This document shows, in pieces, positions 24,160-31,162 of a stretch of 35,664 nucleotides of DNA. Under the pieces are notes generated by a model. That model saw only the letters and a list, made by a program, of their open reading frames with translations, had not been told where the DNA came from and ran no database searches. A program made the translations under genes and the position numbers. The stretch comes from Bacteroidota bacterium (GTDB taxonomy: Bacteria; Bacteroidota; Bacteroidia; Flavobacteriales; Flavobacteriaceae), in contig JAKQJQ010000051.1 of the NCBI GenBank assembly GCA_029561105.1, positions 1 through 35,664 on the forward strand, given 5' to 3'. Positions within the stretch are counted from its first letter, which is position 1. Every line of letters starts with the position of its first letter.

Positions 24160-24534
24160 TCAATGAAACAACGGAGTGTACTGTTTCCAGTGCTTATAAA
24201 TTAGAATTATATTAAAAAGTAACACCACTACGGCGATGCCCATGCCCGGAATGGCCAGGAACATATGAAACAAAAAGATATTGATTGAAATCGGCGCAAG
24301 CAAAATCAAGGCAAAAGCTACCCATTTTTTGAGCAGCAGCATAACGCCGATAACCACTTCGAGCAGTCCTACAAACGGGAAAATGTAGCCCGTCGCACCC
24401 AGTGAATCCATAAAATCAGCCGCCGAACCCGTTGGAGGCGGAAGCGGAATGAAGTGCAAAAACTTGTTGCTTCCAAACACAACAAGCGTGATTCCTAAGA
24501 TGATTCTGATAAGCATTGTAAATTGTGAATTCAT
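24160..24534 (-). CDS. DoxX-like four-helix membrane protein
   Basis: A 124-residue integral membrane protein with four hydrophobic helices, opening LIRIILGITLVVFGSNKF with the family pattern of a Gly and a following polar FxK. VGLLEVVIGVMLLLKKW forms the second and third helix region. DoxX-family proteins are small quinone or redox-linked membrane proteins, but for this branch no reaction is established. The start at 24534 is chosen; Met7 is an alternative. No exact -7 box was seen in the 179-base gap that separates it from the divergent AIM24-family gene. Confidence 0.78.
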   Translation of the reverse strand: MNSQFTMLIRIILGITLVVFGSNKFLHFIPLPPPTGSAADFMDSLGATGYIFPFVGLLEVVIGVMLLLKKWVAFALILLAPISINIFLFHMFLAIPGMGIAVVVLLFNIILIYKHWKQYTPLFH

Positions 24535-24713
24535 ACCGTTTGTTTTATCGTTTATAGAATACTTTAAAGATGTTCCTAAATTAATAAATTAAAGCAGATA
24601 AAAAATATAAAATACTAAACATTATGCCGTCGGATTGTGAAAAGATTCTTTCGTATTGCGTGCTATTTTTTTTTAAAATAATTTTACGAATCAATCAATA
24701 AAACGTACCAATC

Positions 24714-25514
24714 ATGCAAGCACACGAAATAGATTACCACATTTACGGCGAAGAAATGCAATATGTCGAAATTGAGCTCGACCCACAGGAAGTCGTCATC
24801 GCCGAAGCGGGCAGTTTCATGATGATGGACAACGGCATCCAAATGCAAACCATCTTTGGCGACGGAACAGGCCAGGAAACCGGCATTTTCGGAAAAATTC
24901 TCTCCGCTGGCAAACGCGTCCTTACCGGAGAAAGCCTTTTCATGACGGCTTATTCCAACCAGAATTCGGGCAAAAGTAAAGTTTGTTTCGCCTCGCCGTA
25001 TCCTGGAAAGATTTTACCGATAGACCTCACCCAATTTGGCGGCAAGTTCATCTGCCAGAAAGACGCGTTTTTATGTGCGGCCAAAGGCGTTTCGGTAGGT
25101 ATCGAATTCTCTAAAAAGCTTGGCCGCGGATTGTTCGGAGGTGAAGGGTTCATCATGCAAAAAGTAGAAGGCGATGGTATGGCGTTCGTACATTCGGGAG
25201 GCACCTTGGCCAAAAAGGAACTTGCTGCCGGTGAAATCCTAAAGGTCGATACGGGTTGCATTGTAGGCTTTACCCAAAATGTTGACTACGACATTGAATT
25301 CATCGGAGGCATCCGCAACTCCATATTTGGTGGTGAAGGATTGTTCTTTGCTACGCTCCGCGGACCGGGAACAGTTTACGTACAGTCGCTACCATTTAGC
25401 CGTTTGGCCGACCGGATCATCGCCTCGGCACCCAAAAACGGCGGAAGCAGCCGTGAGGAAGGTAGCCTCCTTGGTGGATTGGGAAACTTACTCGACGGAG
25501 ACAATCGTTTCTAA
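24714..25514 (+). CDS. AIM24/TIGR00266-family protein
   Basis: A 266-residue protein of the TIGR00266/AIM24 family, a beta-rich fold made of repeated Gly-rich strands, with VIAEAGSFMMMDNGI near the N-terminus, GGEGFIMQKVEGDGMAFVHSGG in the middle, and SIFGGEGLFFATLRGPGTVYVQSLPF near the C-terminus. The family occurs in bacteria and archaea and in mitochondria, where AIM24 supports the inner membrane, but its bacterial function is not known. It has no signal peptide, so it is likely cytoplasmic. It stands alone, and a terminator follows. The upstream region is AT-rich with no convincing promoter. Confidence 0.88.
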   Translation: MQAHEIDYHIYGEEMQYVEIELDPQEVVIAEAGSFMMMDNGIQMQTIFGDGTGQETGIFGKILSAGKRVLTGESLFMTAYSNQNSGKSKVCFASPYPGKILPIDLTQFGGKFICQKDAFLCAAKGVSVGIEFSKKLGRGLFGGEGFIMQKVEGDGMAFVHSGGTLAKKELAAGEILKVDTGCIVGFTQNVDYDIEFIGGIRNSIFGGEGLFFATLRGPGTVYVQSLPFSRLADRIIASAPKNGGSSREEGSLLGGLGNLLDGDNRF

Positions 25515-25518
25515 ACAG

Positions 25519-25547
25519 AAAAGCCCGGCAGATTGCCGGGCTTTTTT
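25519..25547. terminator. Terminator after the AIM24-family gene
   Basis: AAAAGCCCGGCA (25519-25530) pairs perfectly with TGCCGGGCTTTT (25534-25545) around a 3-base loop and a T run follows. It also sits just after the stop of the convergent lipoprotein gene and could serve both. Confidence 0.92.
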
Positions 25548-25557
25548 AATCATTTTT

Positions 25558-26139
25558 TTAATCAGCGATTATAATTGGATAAATGACTTGCGCATCGGTA
25601 GAACCAGCGGCATTGGTTATGTCTCCGTCAGAAACGCCTGCGCCATTTTTATTTGGTTCGTGAATCAAGGTAATTATTAAATCTCCCGAGACGTTGTCAG
25701 TACCAGTAGTAAAAGTGAAATTCAGCCCCAAGGGTTTACCATTGACATCGGTGTCGGTATAGGCGAATGATCCAAATGTCGCAGGTGCCTGGTAAAAAAT
25801 CTGGTGTTCGTCACTTTCTTCCTCTATTTCTGCGGTAATATTGTCTGTCGGTGTGGCCAACTCATTGAGGAACGTAACGGCGCCTGTATAGACCGTGTTT
25901 TTCTTTAGCGGTCCCGAGACGGTGACCACAGGTGCATCGGGGCCGTCACCATCCAAATCGCGCGAAGTGAGCGTCACCACGTCTGAGCCATTGGTTAGGG
26001 TAGTGGTTACTGTAGTGATGACTTCTTCTTCATTTACCGGTATATATACCGCAGGATTGTCGTCATTGCTACAAGCAGAGAAAAAAGTGAGTGCCAACAA
26101 GGCAAGTGATGAGGTTTGGATATTTTTCATAATCTTCAT
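25558..26139 (-). CDS. Lipoprotein encoded with a TonB-dependent receptor
   Basis: A 193-residue lipoprotein: signal peptide ending FFSAC (Cys23), then SNDDN, an acidic sequence after the lipidated Cys that in Bacteroidetes favours surface export. The mature part is beta-rich and acidic (TTVTTTLTNGSDVVTLTSRDLDGDG, EIEEESDEHQIFYQ) with DTDVNGKPLGLNFTFTTG. I do not know a characterised homologue; similar proteins are usually found next to TonB receptors in flavobacteria. It begins three bases after the receptor stop, so it is the last gene of the operon. Met4 (26130) is an alternative start. A role as a surface partner that hands ligand to the receptor is inferred from position, as with SusD-type lipoproteins, though it is not SusD-like in size or sequence. 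Confidence 0.75.
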   Translation of the reverse strand: MKIMKNIQTSSLALLALTFFSACSNDDNPAVYIPVNEEEVITTVTTTLTNGSDVVTLTSRDLDGDGPDAPVVTVSGPLKKNTVYTGAVTFLNELATPTDNITAEIEEESDEHQIFYQAPATFGSFAYTDTDVNGKPLGLNFTFTTGTDNVSGDLIITLIHEPNKNGAGVSDGDITNAAGSTDAQVIYPIIIAD

Positions 26140-26142
26140 GTT

Positions 26143-28527
26143 TTAATAATTAATTTTTAATTGAATTTGGAAGTTCCTGCCGCTTTCATCCGCAAAAAAG
26201 CGTTGACGGTTCAGGTAGTCCCGGTAACTGGTGTTTAGGATATTTTGAACAGAAAAGGCAATGACTGCGCTGGTCTTGCCCACGACTTTTACCTTTACTT
26301 CAGAGTAAAAATGCAACAAATGGTAGGCAGGCGGCGGTGTGCTGATATCGACAACTACGGGTACCTGCAGTCCATCTACTATAATATTGGTTTCAAAGTT
26401 ATTCATAGGGTACTGGTTTTGCCTGCAAACCCACTCACTCTTCAACTCTAAAACCAACGCGTGCCAGTCTTTTCGAGCGTATTGAATCTTGTTGACCAGA
26501 TTGGTTGGCGGCATGTCAATAAGGTCTTCGTTTTCACTCAGGTCTCGTCCGGCAACAAAAGCGGCAGTAAAATCATGGGTCCAACGCGGTGAAAGTTGCA
26601 ACCTGGAATGGAGGTCAAGTCCAGCCAGTCGGGCATTGGTCTGGCGGTATTCCCAAACCGGGAAAGCCCCGCGGATGGTGGTTTCAAAACCAACGGGCTG
26701 CAAGAACATATAGTCCTGGATTAGGTTGAGGTAAGGATTGATATCGATCGAGAACAAATTCCATTTTTTTTGTACCGTAGTCGACAGTTTGAAGGCTTTC
26801 TCCTGATTGAGCCGCAATTCGCCCAACTCGATGATTCCGGTAGCGTGGTGCAAGCCGTCGCTAAACAATTCTGACGGATTTGGGTTTCTCGACGCCAGGC
26901 TTGCGTTGGCATACCAGTCCCAATCGTGGTGAAATTGCTTGCGAAAACCAACACTTGCAGAGAGGTTATGAAATGTAAAAGAAGGCTTTGTCAACCATTG
27001 GCTGCTCTGTTCTCCAAAAATAAAACGCGAGAATTCGGTGTCGTAACCGCGTTCGGCCCAGCGTGACTTCTGGTAAAATTTAATGGCGTCAATCTTTGAA
27101 AAATCGTAACGGATGCCCGATTCAACGATAAAGGAATCCGAAAAGTCATAATTAAAGATGCCATATAACCCAGTGTCAAACTTTTCGTGGGTTGGGATCA
27201 AAGGGCGTACTTTGGTATCGGGGTTGGCGAAATTGTGTTGGTAACTACCGCTAATCCCCGCTTTGAAAGCCCAATTTTGCGATTTCCTTTTGTAATCGAT
27301 CTGGCCGGTATGTGTTAGAAGTTCCAGATCAAGGGCGGCCAGATTGCTATAGTCGCCGCGCCTTACATCGAATTCCCTGCGCTTGTTAAATTGATACGCA
27401 TACTGGAAAGTGAGTGATCCTGTGTCGTCCCAATAACGAGTCAACGCGGCTTTAACCAATTGATGGTTAACCTGTTGTTTTGGGTTGCCAATGGTGTACG
27501 TGAAATCATTCACCACGGCAGGGACATGGTTATTGATGGAATTGTACAAATCGGTCACGTTTCCCGTATGCGACGCGCCCAGAATACCGATTTCGGCATT
27601 GTAGAAACTGTAGAAAATAGAGGCATCATATGTTTTACGGGCAAATTTCACATCGCCCGTAAAATTGGCCTCACGGTTTCCGGTATTAGACAAAACATAG
27701 TCGGGCGCCTGGCGATCGCCCATGTATTTGAAAGTACCTAAGGCATTCCAGCTCCAACCATACTGATTGCCTTTGTGGAGACTGGAACTAATACTTCCGC
27801 CCCTTCCGTTCGAAGACAGGGTTGCAATCGATTTCCCAAACAACGTATCACGAACAGAAGCCAACGGCTCGAGAATGACCAGTCCGCCAACGGCATCGCC
27901 TCCATACTGCAAGCCTGAGGCACCCTTGATAACGGTGATTTTTCCCGCTGCGTTGACATCAAAATTCGGTGCGTGTTCTGTTCCCCATTGCTGGTCTTCG
28001 AGCTTCACATTGTTGCTGATGACAGCAACCCGACTGCCATACAAACCATTAATGATTGGCTTTACCACCGTGCTTCCGGTTTTGAGGCTGGAAATTCCAG
28101 GTACTTCCTTTAGCGCGTCGCCTAGCGTCTGGCTACTGTATTTCTCTATGGTCTCTTGTCTAATGCGTTGTTCGCGCATCGATGCGTTGTGCGTATTATT
28201 GGTGCGTACGACACCTACCTCGTTTAGGCTGGTGATGTTCTCTTTGAGTTTGAAATCAAAGTTCAGGTCATCATTTATCACAACCAGTGTATCTATGGAT
28301 TTGTAACCCAGGTAGGACACATAGATACGCGCTTTTCCGGCCGGGATGTCAGGTGCCAGATAATTCCCGGTATCGTCGGATGAAACCGTTTTAGGCCCAA
28401 TGTGGATGTGGCTGCCAGCCAGCGGAATGTCTTTGTCGGTGGTCACACGACCATTGACACGGAATTGAGCGAATCCAACACCGCAGTAAAACAGTACGCA
28501 ATACAGGAATACTTTTTTTTGCTGCAT
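26143..28527 (-). CDS. TonB-dependent outer-membrane receptor, probably for a metal
   Basis: A 794-residue receptor. After the signal peptide (MQQKKVFLYCVLFYCGVGFA) comes a carboxypeptidase-regulatory-like domain (about 21-95: VNGRVTTDKDIPLAGSHIHIG), then the plug with LGDALKEVPGISS, INGLYGSRVAVISNNVKLED and VIKGASGLQYGGDAVGG, and a beta-barrel that ends in an aromatic residue (KINY). TonB and ExbBD energise such channels to import metals, siderophores or glycans. QQWGTEHAPNFD in the plug and the His/Cys-rich protein encoded upstream point to a zinc or copper-type ligand. The ATG at 28527 is chosen because it gives the signal peptide; the frame extends 54 bases further. The ligand is inference. 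Confidence 0.88.
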   Translation of the reverse strand: MQQKKVFLYCVLFYCGVGFAQFRVNGRVTTDKDIPLAGSHIHIGPKTVSSDDTGNYLAPDIPAGKARIYVSYLGYKSIDTLVVINDDLNFDFKLKENITSLNEVGVVRTNNTHNASMREQRIRQETIEKYSSQTLGDALKEVPGISSLKTGSTVVKPIINGLYGSRVAVISNNVKLEDQQWGTEHAPNFDVNAAGKITVIKGASGLQYGGDAVGGLVILEPLASVRDTLFGKSIATLSSNGRGGSISSSLHKGNQYGWSWNALGTFKYMGDRQAPDYVLSNTGNREANFTGDVKFARKTYDASIFYSFYNAEIGILGASHTGNVTDLYNSINNHVPAVVNDFTYTIGNPKQQVNHQLVKAALTRYWDDTGSLTFQYAYQFNKRREFDVRRGDYSNLAALDLELLTHTGQIDYKRKSQNWAFKAGISGSYQHNFANPDTKVRPLIPTHEKFDTGLYGIFNYDFSDSFIVESGIRYDFSKIDAIKFYQKSRWAERGYDTEFSRFIFGEQSSQWLTKPSFTFHNLSASVGFRKQFHHDWDWYANASLASRNPNPSELFSDGLHHATGIIELGELRLNQEKAFKLSTTVQKKWNLFSIDINPYLNLIQDYMFLQPVGFETTIRGAFPVWEYRQTNARLAGLDLHSRLQLSPRWTHDFTAAFVAGRDLSENEDLIDMPPTNLVNKIQYARKDWHALVLELKSEWVCRQNQYPMNNFETNIIVDGLQVPVVVDISTPPPAYHLLHFYSEVKVKVVGKTSAVIAFSVQNILNTSYRDYLNRQRFFADESGRNFQIQLKINY

Positions 28528-28597
28528 TTTCTGTTCAAAAATAAATAAACGAATAACCCATTCCCGTTGAGGAATGAGCACAAGTGTGTATTAATTT

Positions 28598-28942
28598 TTA
28601 AGCAGTGGGTGGGCCTCGCAGCGAATAGGAAATGCCCGAAAAAGAACAGGGCGTTTCAGGAATGGTAAAAAAGTAGGGGATTTTTTGGTGTGTAGAAAAA
28701 AATGAAATACCCGCAATTTCGGGAGCGACAAAATTACCCAGACTAAATTCGCAGAGATAACAATGATCCAAGTGACTGTGTTCATGGGTAAATTGCGGTT
28801 TTCCCTTTTCTACCTTATGGATGCATTGGTTGGTAGAGTATGTAGCAATGATGTGCTCAAAGGCATGCGTTGCCGGAAAGACTATCGATGAGAGCACCGA
28901 CAGCAGCAGCGAAATATTGAGTATAGCTACATATTTTTTCAT
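28598..28942 (-). CDS. Small His/Cys-rich exported protein heading the TonB-receptor operon
   Basis: A 114-residue protein with a hydrophobic N-terminus (MKKYVAILNISLLLSVLSS), so it is exported or membrane-anchored. The region at about 26-64 has seven histidines, at 26, 30, 42, 53, 55, 57 and 60 (FTHEHSHLDHCYLCEF), and CxxC at 61-64, which is a likely metal-binding patch. The C-terminus is YSLRGPP, a tail I associate with this group in flavobacteria. It precedes the TonB receptor by 70 bases in the same direction. A metal sensor or chaperone role is inferred. The ATG lies five bases after a -7 box, suggesting a leaderless mRNA. Confidence 0.75.
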   Translation of the reverse strand: MKKYVAILNISLLLSVLSSIVFPATHAFEHIIATYSTNQCIHKVEKGKPQFTHEHSHLDHCYLCEFSLGNFVAPEIAGISFFSTHQKIPYFFTIPETPCSFSGISYSLRGPPTA

Positions 28943-28947
28943 TGGCC

Positions 28948-28955
28948 CAAATATA
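28948..28955 (-). promoter_or_regulatory. -7 box TATATTTG of the metal-uptake operon
   Basis: On the - strand TATATTTG, a full TAnnTTTG match, is followed by GGCCA and the ATG of the His-rich protein. Transcription would start at about the start codon. No TTG was found at the usual spacing. No clear Zur-like palindrome was recognised. Confidence 0.5.
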
Positions 28956-29098
28956 GCAAGCCTATGGCTTAGAATAACTGCTTTAACAAAAATTAAGGAA
29001 GAATTTAGTGGGCGCCGACGAAAAAGGCTTTGTAGTAGAAAAAATTGCCTTACAGTAAAGTTAAACTTTGTTTGCAGCCTAATCGACTAAAACAAGTC

Positions 29099-29513
29099 AT
29101 GAAATAATTACTATTGTCGGCCTTGCCAATACTCATACTCCCGTGTAGTTCAAACGACGACAACTCCAATTCCTGTGATACCCACGCCTGCTGCCGGTGT
29201 CGCTTATTTTAGAGGGAAGGTGAATGGTGTCCCAACCAATTACCTTACTGAGGCGCAAGATGATTCTCACCTCAAAGGTGTTGAAGTCAATTACGAAAAG
29301 AACGGAAACCAATACAATTCAGCGTACGGAAGCCAGACAGGGAGTACTTTTACCGTTACCAGTGCTACACAAGGCATCGAAGCCGGAGGAAGCGCAAAAA
29401 TCAAAACCATCGTTGGTACTCTGAATTGCAAACTTTATAATGTGGACGACATTTCGGGCGTCATCAACATTACCAACGCAAACTATAAAGTAATCCTTAG
29501 GGAAGAATTATAA
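29099..29513 (+). pseudogene. Broken lipoprotein gene (nonsense plus frameshift)
   Basis: From the ATG at 29099 the frame reads MK-stop-LLLLSALPILILPCSSNDDNS, a lipoprotein signal (lipobox ILPC) interrupted at codon 3 (TAA where AAA for lysine would be expected). A shift of frame is then needed within about 29150-29175 to enter the open 112-codon stretch that runs to 29513. That stretch continues VAYFRGKVNGVPTNYL, AYGSQTGSTFTV and ends INITNANYKVILREEL, which looks like a beta-rich small lipoprotein. Two lesions together argue for a decayed gene, unless the sequence has errors. The open part alone could start at GTG 29175 but would lack any signal sequence. The family is not identified. Confidence 0.7.
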
Positions 29514-29530
29514 TAACAGGAAATAAAGAT

Positions 29531-29558
29531 AAAAAGAGCGCCCTAAAGCGCTCTTTTT
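29531..29558. terminator. Terminator between the broken lipoprotein gene and asd
   Basis: AAAAAGAGCGC (29531-29541) pairs perfectly with GCGCTCTTTTT (29548-29558) around a 6-base loop with A and T runs on either side. The asd stop codon TAA (on the - strand) overlaps the end of the stem, so it serves both directions. Confidence 0.88.
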
Positions 29559-30547
29559 TATACCAGCTTGTTGGCCACCAGGTATTCGGCAATCTGCACG
29601 GTGTTGGTGGCAGCACCTTTCCTGAGGTTGTCGGCTACAATCCACATATTGATGGTATTGGGTTGGCTCTCGTCGCGACGGATGCGGCCCACGAATACCT
29701 CGTCTTTGCCGTGCGCGTACATCGGCATCGGATAAGTATACGTGTCGGTATTGTCCTGGAGGACCACGCCTGGTGTATGGTGCAAAATATTTCGCACTTC
29801 GCCCAGGTCAAAATCATGAGTAAATTCAACATTCACCGCTTCGCTATGGCCGCCTACCACCGGAATCCTCACGGCAGTAGCAGTCACGGCGATGGTTTTG
29901 TCGCCGATGATTTTCTGTGTTTCACGCACCAGTTTCATCTCTTCCTTGGTGTAGCCGTTCTCTTCAAAAACGTCGCATTGCGGAATGGCGTTGCGGTGGA
30001 TGGGATATTTGTAGGCCATCTCGCCATTGATTCCTGCATATTCATTCTCTAACTGCTGCACGGCTTTTACTCCGGTTCCCGTAATCGATTGGTAGGTCGA
30101 GACCACTACACGTTTGATGTTATATTTTTGGTGTAACGGTGCTAATACCATCACCATTTGTATCGTTGAGCAATTGGGATTGGCGATGATTTTGTCGGCT
30201 TTTGTCAATTCCGAAGCGTTGATTTCAGGGACGACGAGTTTTTTTGTAGGATCCATCCGCCACGCAGACGAATTGTCAATGACCGTAGTCCCTGCCGCGG
30301 CAAATTTTGGCGCCCATTCGAGCGAGGTATTTCCTCCGGCCGAAAACAGTGCGATGTCTGCCTTCATATCCACTGCGGTTTGCATGCCTACGACCTTGTA
30401 ATTTTTTCCCTTGAAAGCAATTTCTTTTCCTACCGATTTTTCGGATGCCACGGGAATGAGTTCGGTCACCGGAAAATTCCTTTCGGCCAAAACCTGGAGC
30501 ATTACTTCGCCTACCATTCCGGTAGCGCCAACTACAGCAACTTTCAT
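29558..30547 (-). CDS. asd: Aspartate-semialdehyde dehydrogenase
   Basis: A 329-residue NADP-dependent enzyme that makes aspartate semialdehyde from aspartyl phosphate, feeding threonine, methionine and lysine/diaminopimelate. The N-terminal VVGATGMVGEVMLQVL is the nucleotide loop. The catalytic Cys126 lies in NPNCSTIQ and the base His234 in VGGHSEAVNVEF. Length is normal. The gene is monocistronic, with a promoter box about 36 bases upstream and a terminator overlapping its stop. The diaminopimelate branch is a functional neighbour of MurF-Alr located downstream on the + axis. Confidence 0.95.
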   Translation of the reverse strand: MKVAVVGATGMVGEVMLQVLAERNFPVTELIPVASEKSVGKEIAFKGKNYKVVGMQTAVDMKADIALFSAGGNTSLEWAPKFAAAGTTVIDNSSAWRMDPTKKLVVPEINASELTKADKIIANPNCSTIQMVMVLAPLHQKYNIKRVVVSTYQSITGTGVKAVQQLENEYAGINGEMAYKYPIHRNAIPQCDVFEENGYTKEEMKLVRETQKIIGDKTIAVTATAVRIPVVGGHSEAVNVEFTHDFDLGEVRNILHHTPGVVLQDNTDTYTYPMPMYAHGKDEVFVGRIRRDESQPNTINMWIVADNLRKGAATNTVQIAEYLVANKLV

Positions 30548-30582
30548 ATATTTTTATTTAGGAGTTAGAGATTTTTGAAGTA

Positions 30583-30590
30583 CAAAAGTA
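30583..30590 (-). promoter_or_regulatory. -7 box TACTTTTG of asd
   Basis: On the - strand TACTTTTG matches TAnnTTTG exactly and lies 35 bases before the asd ATG. No properly spaced TTG is visible. It lies just inside the end of the mscL terminator region. Confidence 0.5.
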
Positions 30591-30628
30591 ACCAGAAAAG
30601 TAATTCCCTGCAGCCTTTGCAAAAAGAA

Positions 30629-30654
30629 AAACCGTCCAAGGGTGCGGACGGTTT
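30629..30654 (-). terminator. Terminator after mscL
   Basis: AAACCGTCC (30629-30637) pairs with GGACGGTTT (30646-30654); on the - strand the stem is followed by TTTTTCTTTTT. It isolates asd from mscL transcription. Confidence 0.82.
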
Positions 30655-30687
30655 AAGTGAGACAATGAATATATAATGTAGCGGAAC

Positions 30688-31071
30688 TTATCTGTTTTTA
30701 AGCGCATCGCGGATTTCCATGAGCAACTTTTCTTCGTTGGTTGGAGCAGGAGGAGCGGCAGGAGCGGCTTCTTCTTTCTTGCGCATTCCGTTTACGCCTT
30801 TAACCAATAAAAAGATTACAAACGCGATAACGATGAATCCGATTGTGGCAGCCAGGAACTTCCCGTATAAAATGCCACCGTCGGTTTTGAGCTGTTCGAT
30901 GTTTTCGAGTTGCGCAGCCTTGAGCGCTGGCGTGAGTAAAGCCGGTGTAATAACATCTTCAACCAAAGAAGACACGATTTTCCCGAATGCGGCACCAATA
31001 ATCACTCCGACAGCCAAATCCATTACGTTTCCTTTGGCTATAAAATCCTTGAATTCTGACATCATTCCCAT
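30688..31071 (-). CDS. mscL: Large-conductance mechanosensitive channel
   Basis: A 127-residue inner-membrane channel that opens under membrane tension to release osmolytes. The N-terminal helix SEFKDFIAKGNVMDLAVGVIIG and the pore-lining GAAFGKIV follow the family pattern, as does the second span (FLAATIGFIVIAFVIFLLV). The C-terminal cytoplasmic helix is NEEKLLMEIRDALKN after an Ala/Pro linker. Three methionine starts (1, 3, 4) are possible. CGAATTTA at 31112-31119 is a one-mismatch - strand -7 box. The 91 bases between it and the end of murF-alr hold no clear terminator. Confidence 0.95.
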   Translation of the reverse strand: MGMMSEFKDFIAKGNVMDLAVGVIIGAAFGKIVSSLVEDVITPALLTPALKAAQLENIEQLKTDGGILYGKFLAATIGFIVIAFVIFLLVKGVNGMRKKEEAAPAAPPAPTNEEKLLMEIRDALKNR

Positions 31072-31162
31072 AAATTGTTTGTTTTAGGTTAAAATTGAGT
31101 TTATCTGGTAACGAATTTAGCTAAAAAAAGAGAATAACTGCAGCCTTTTTCTTAAATTTTAT

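Noticed and set aside
29175-29513. Intact 112-residue protein starting at GTG 29175
   Set aside because: It would have no signal peptide, whereas an in-phase-shifted lipoprotein signal lies directly upstream, so a broken gene explains the data better.
28971-31141. Shared 11-mer AGAATAACTGC at 28971-28981 and 31131-31141
   Set aside because: In 35 kb of AT-leaning DNA such a match is expected by chance, and the flanks do not match.
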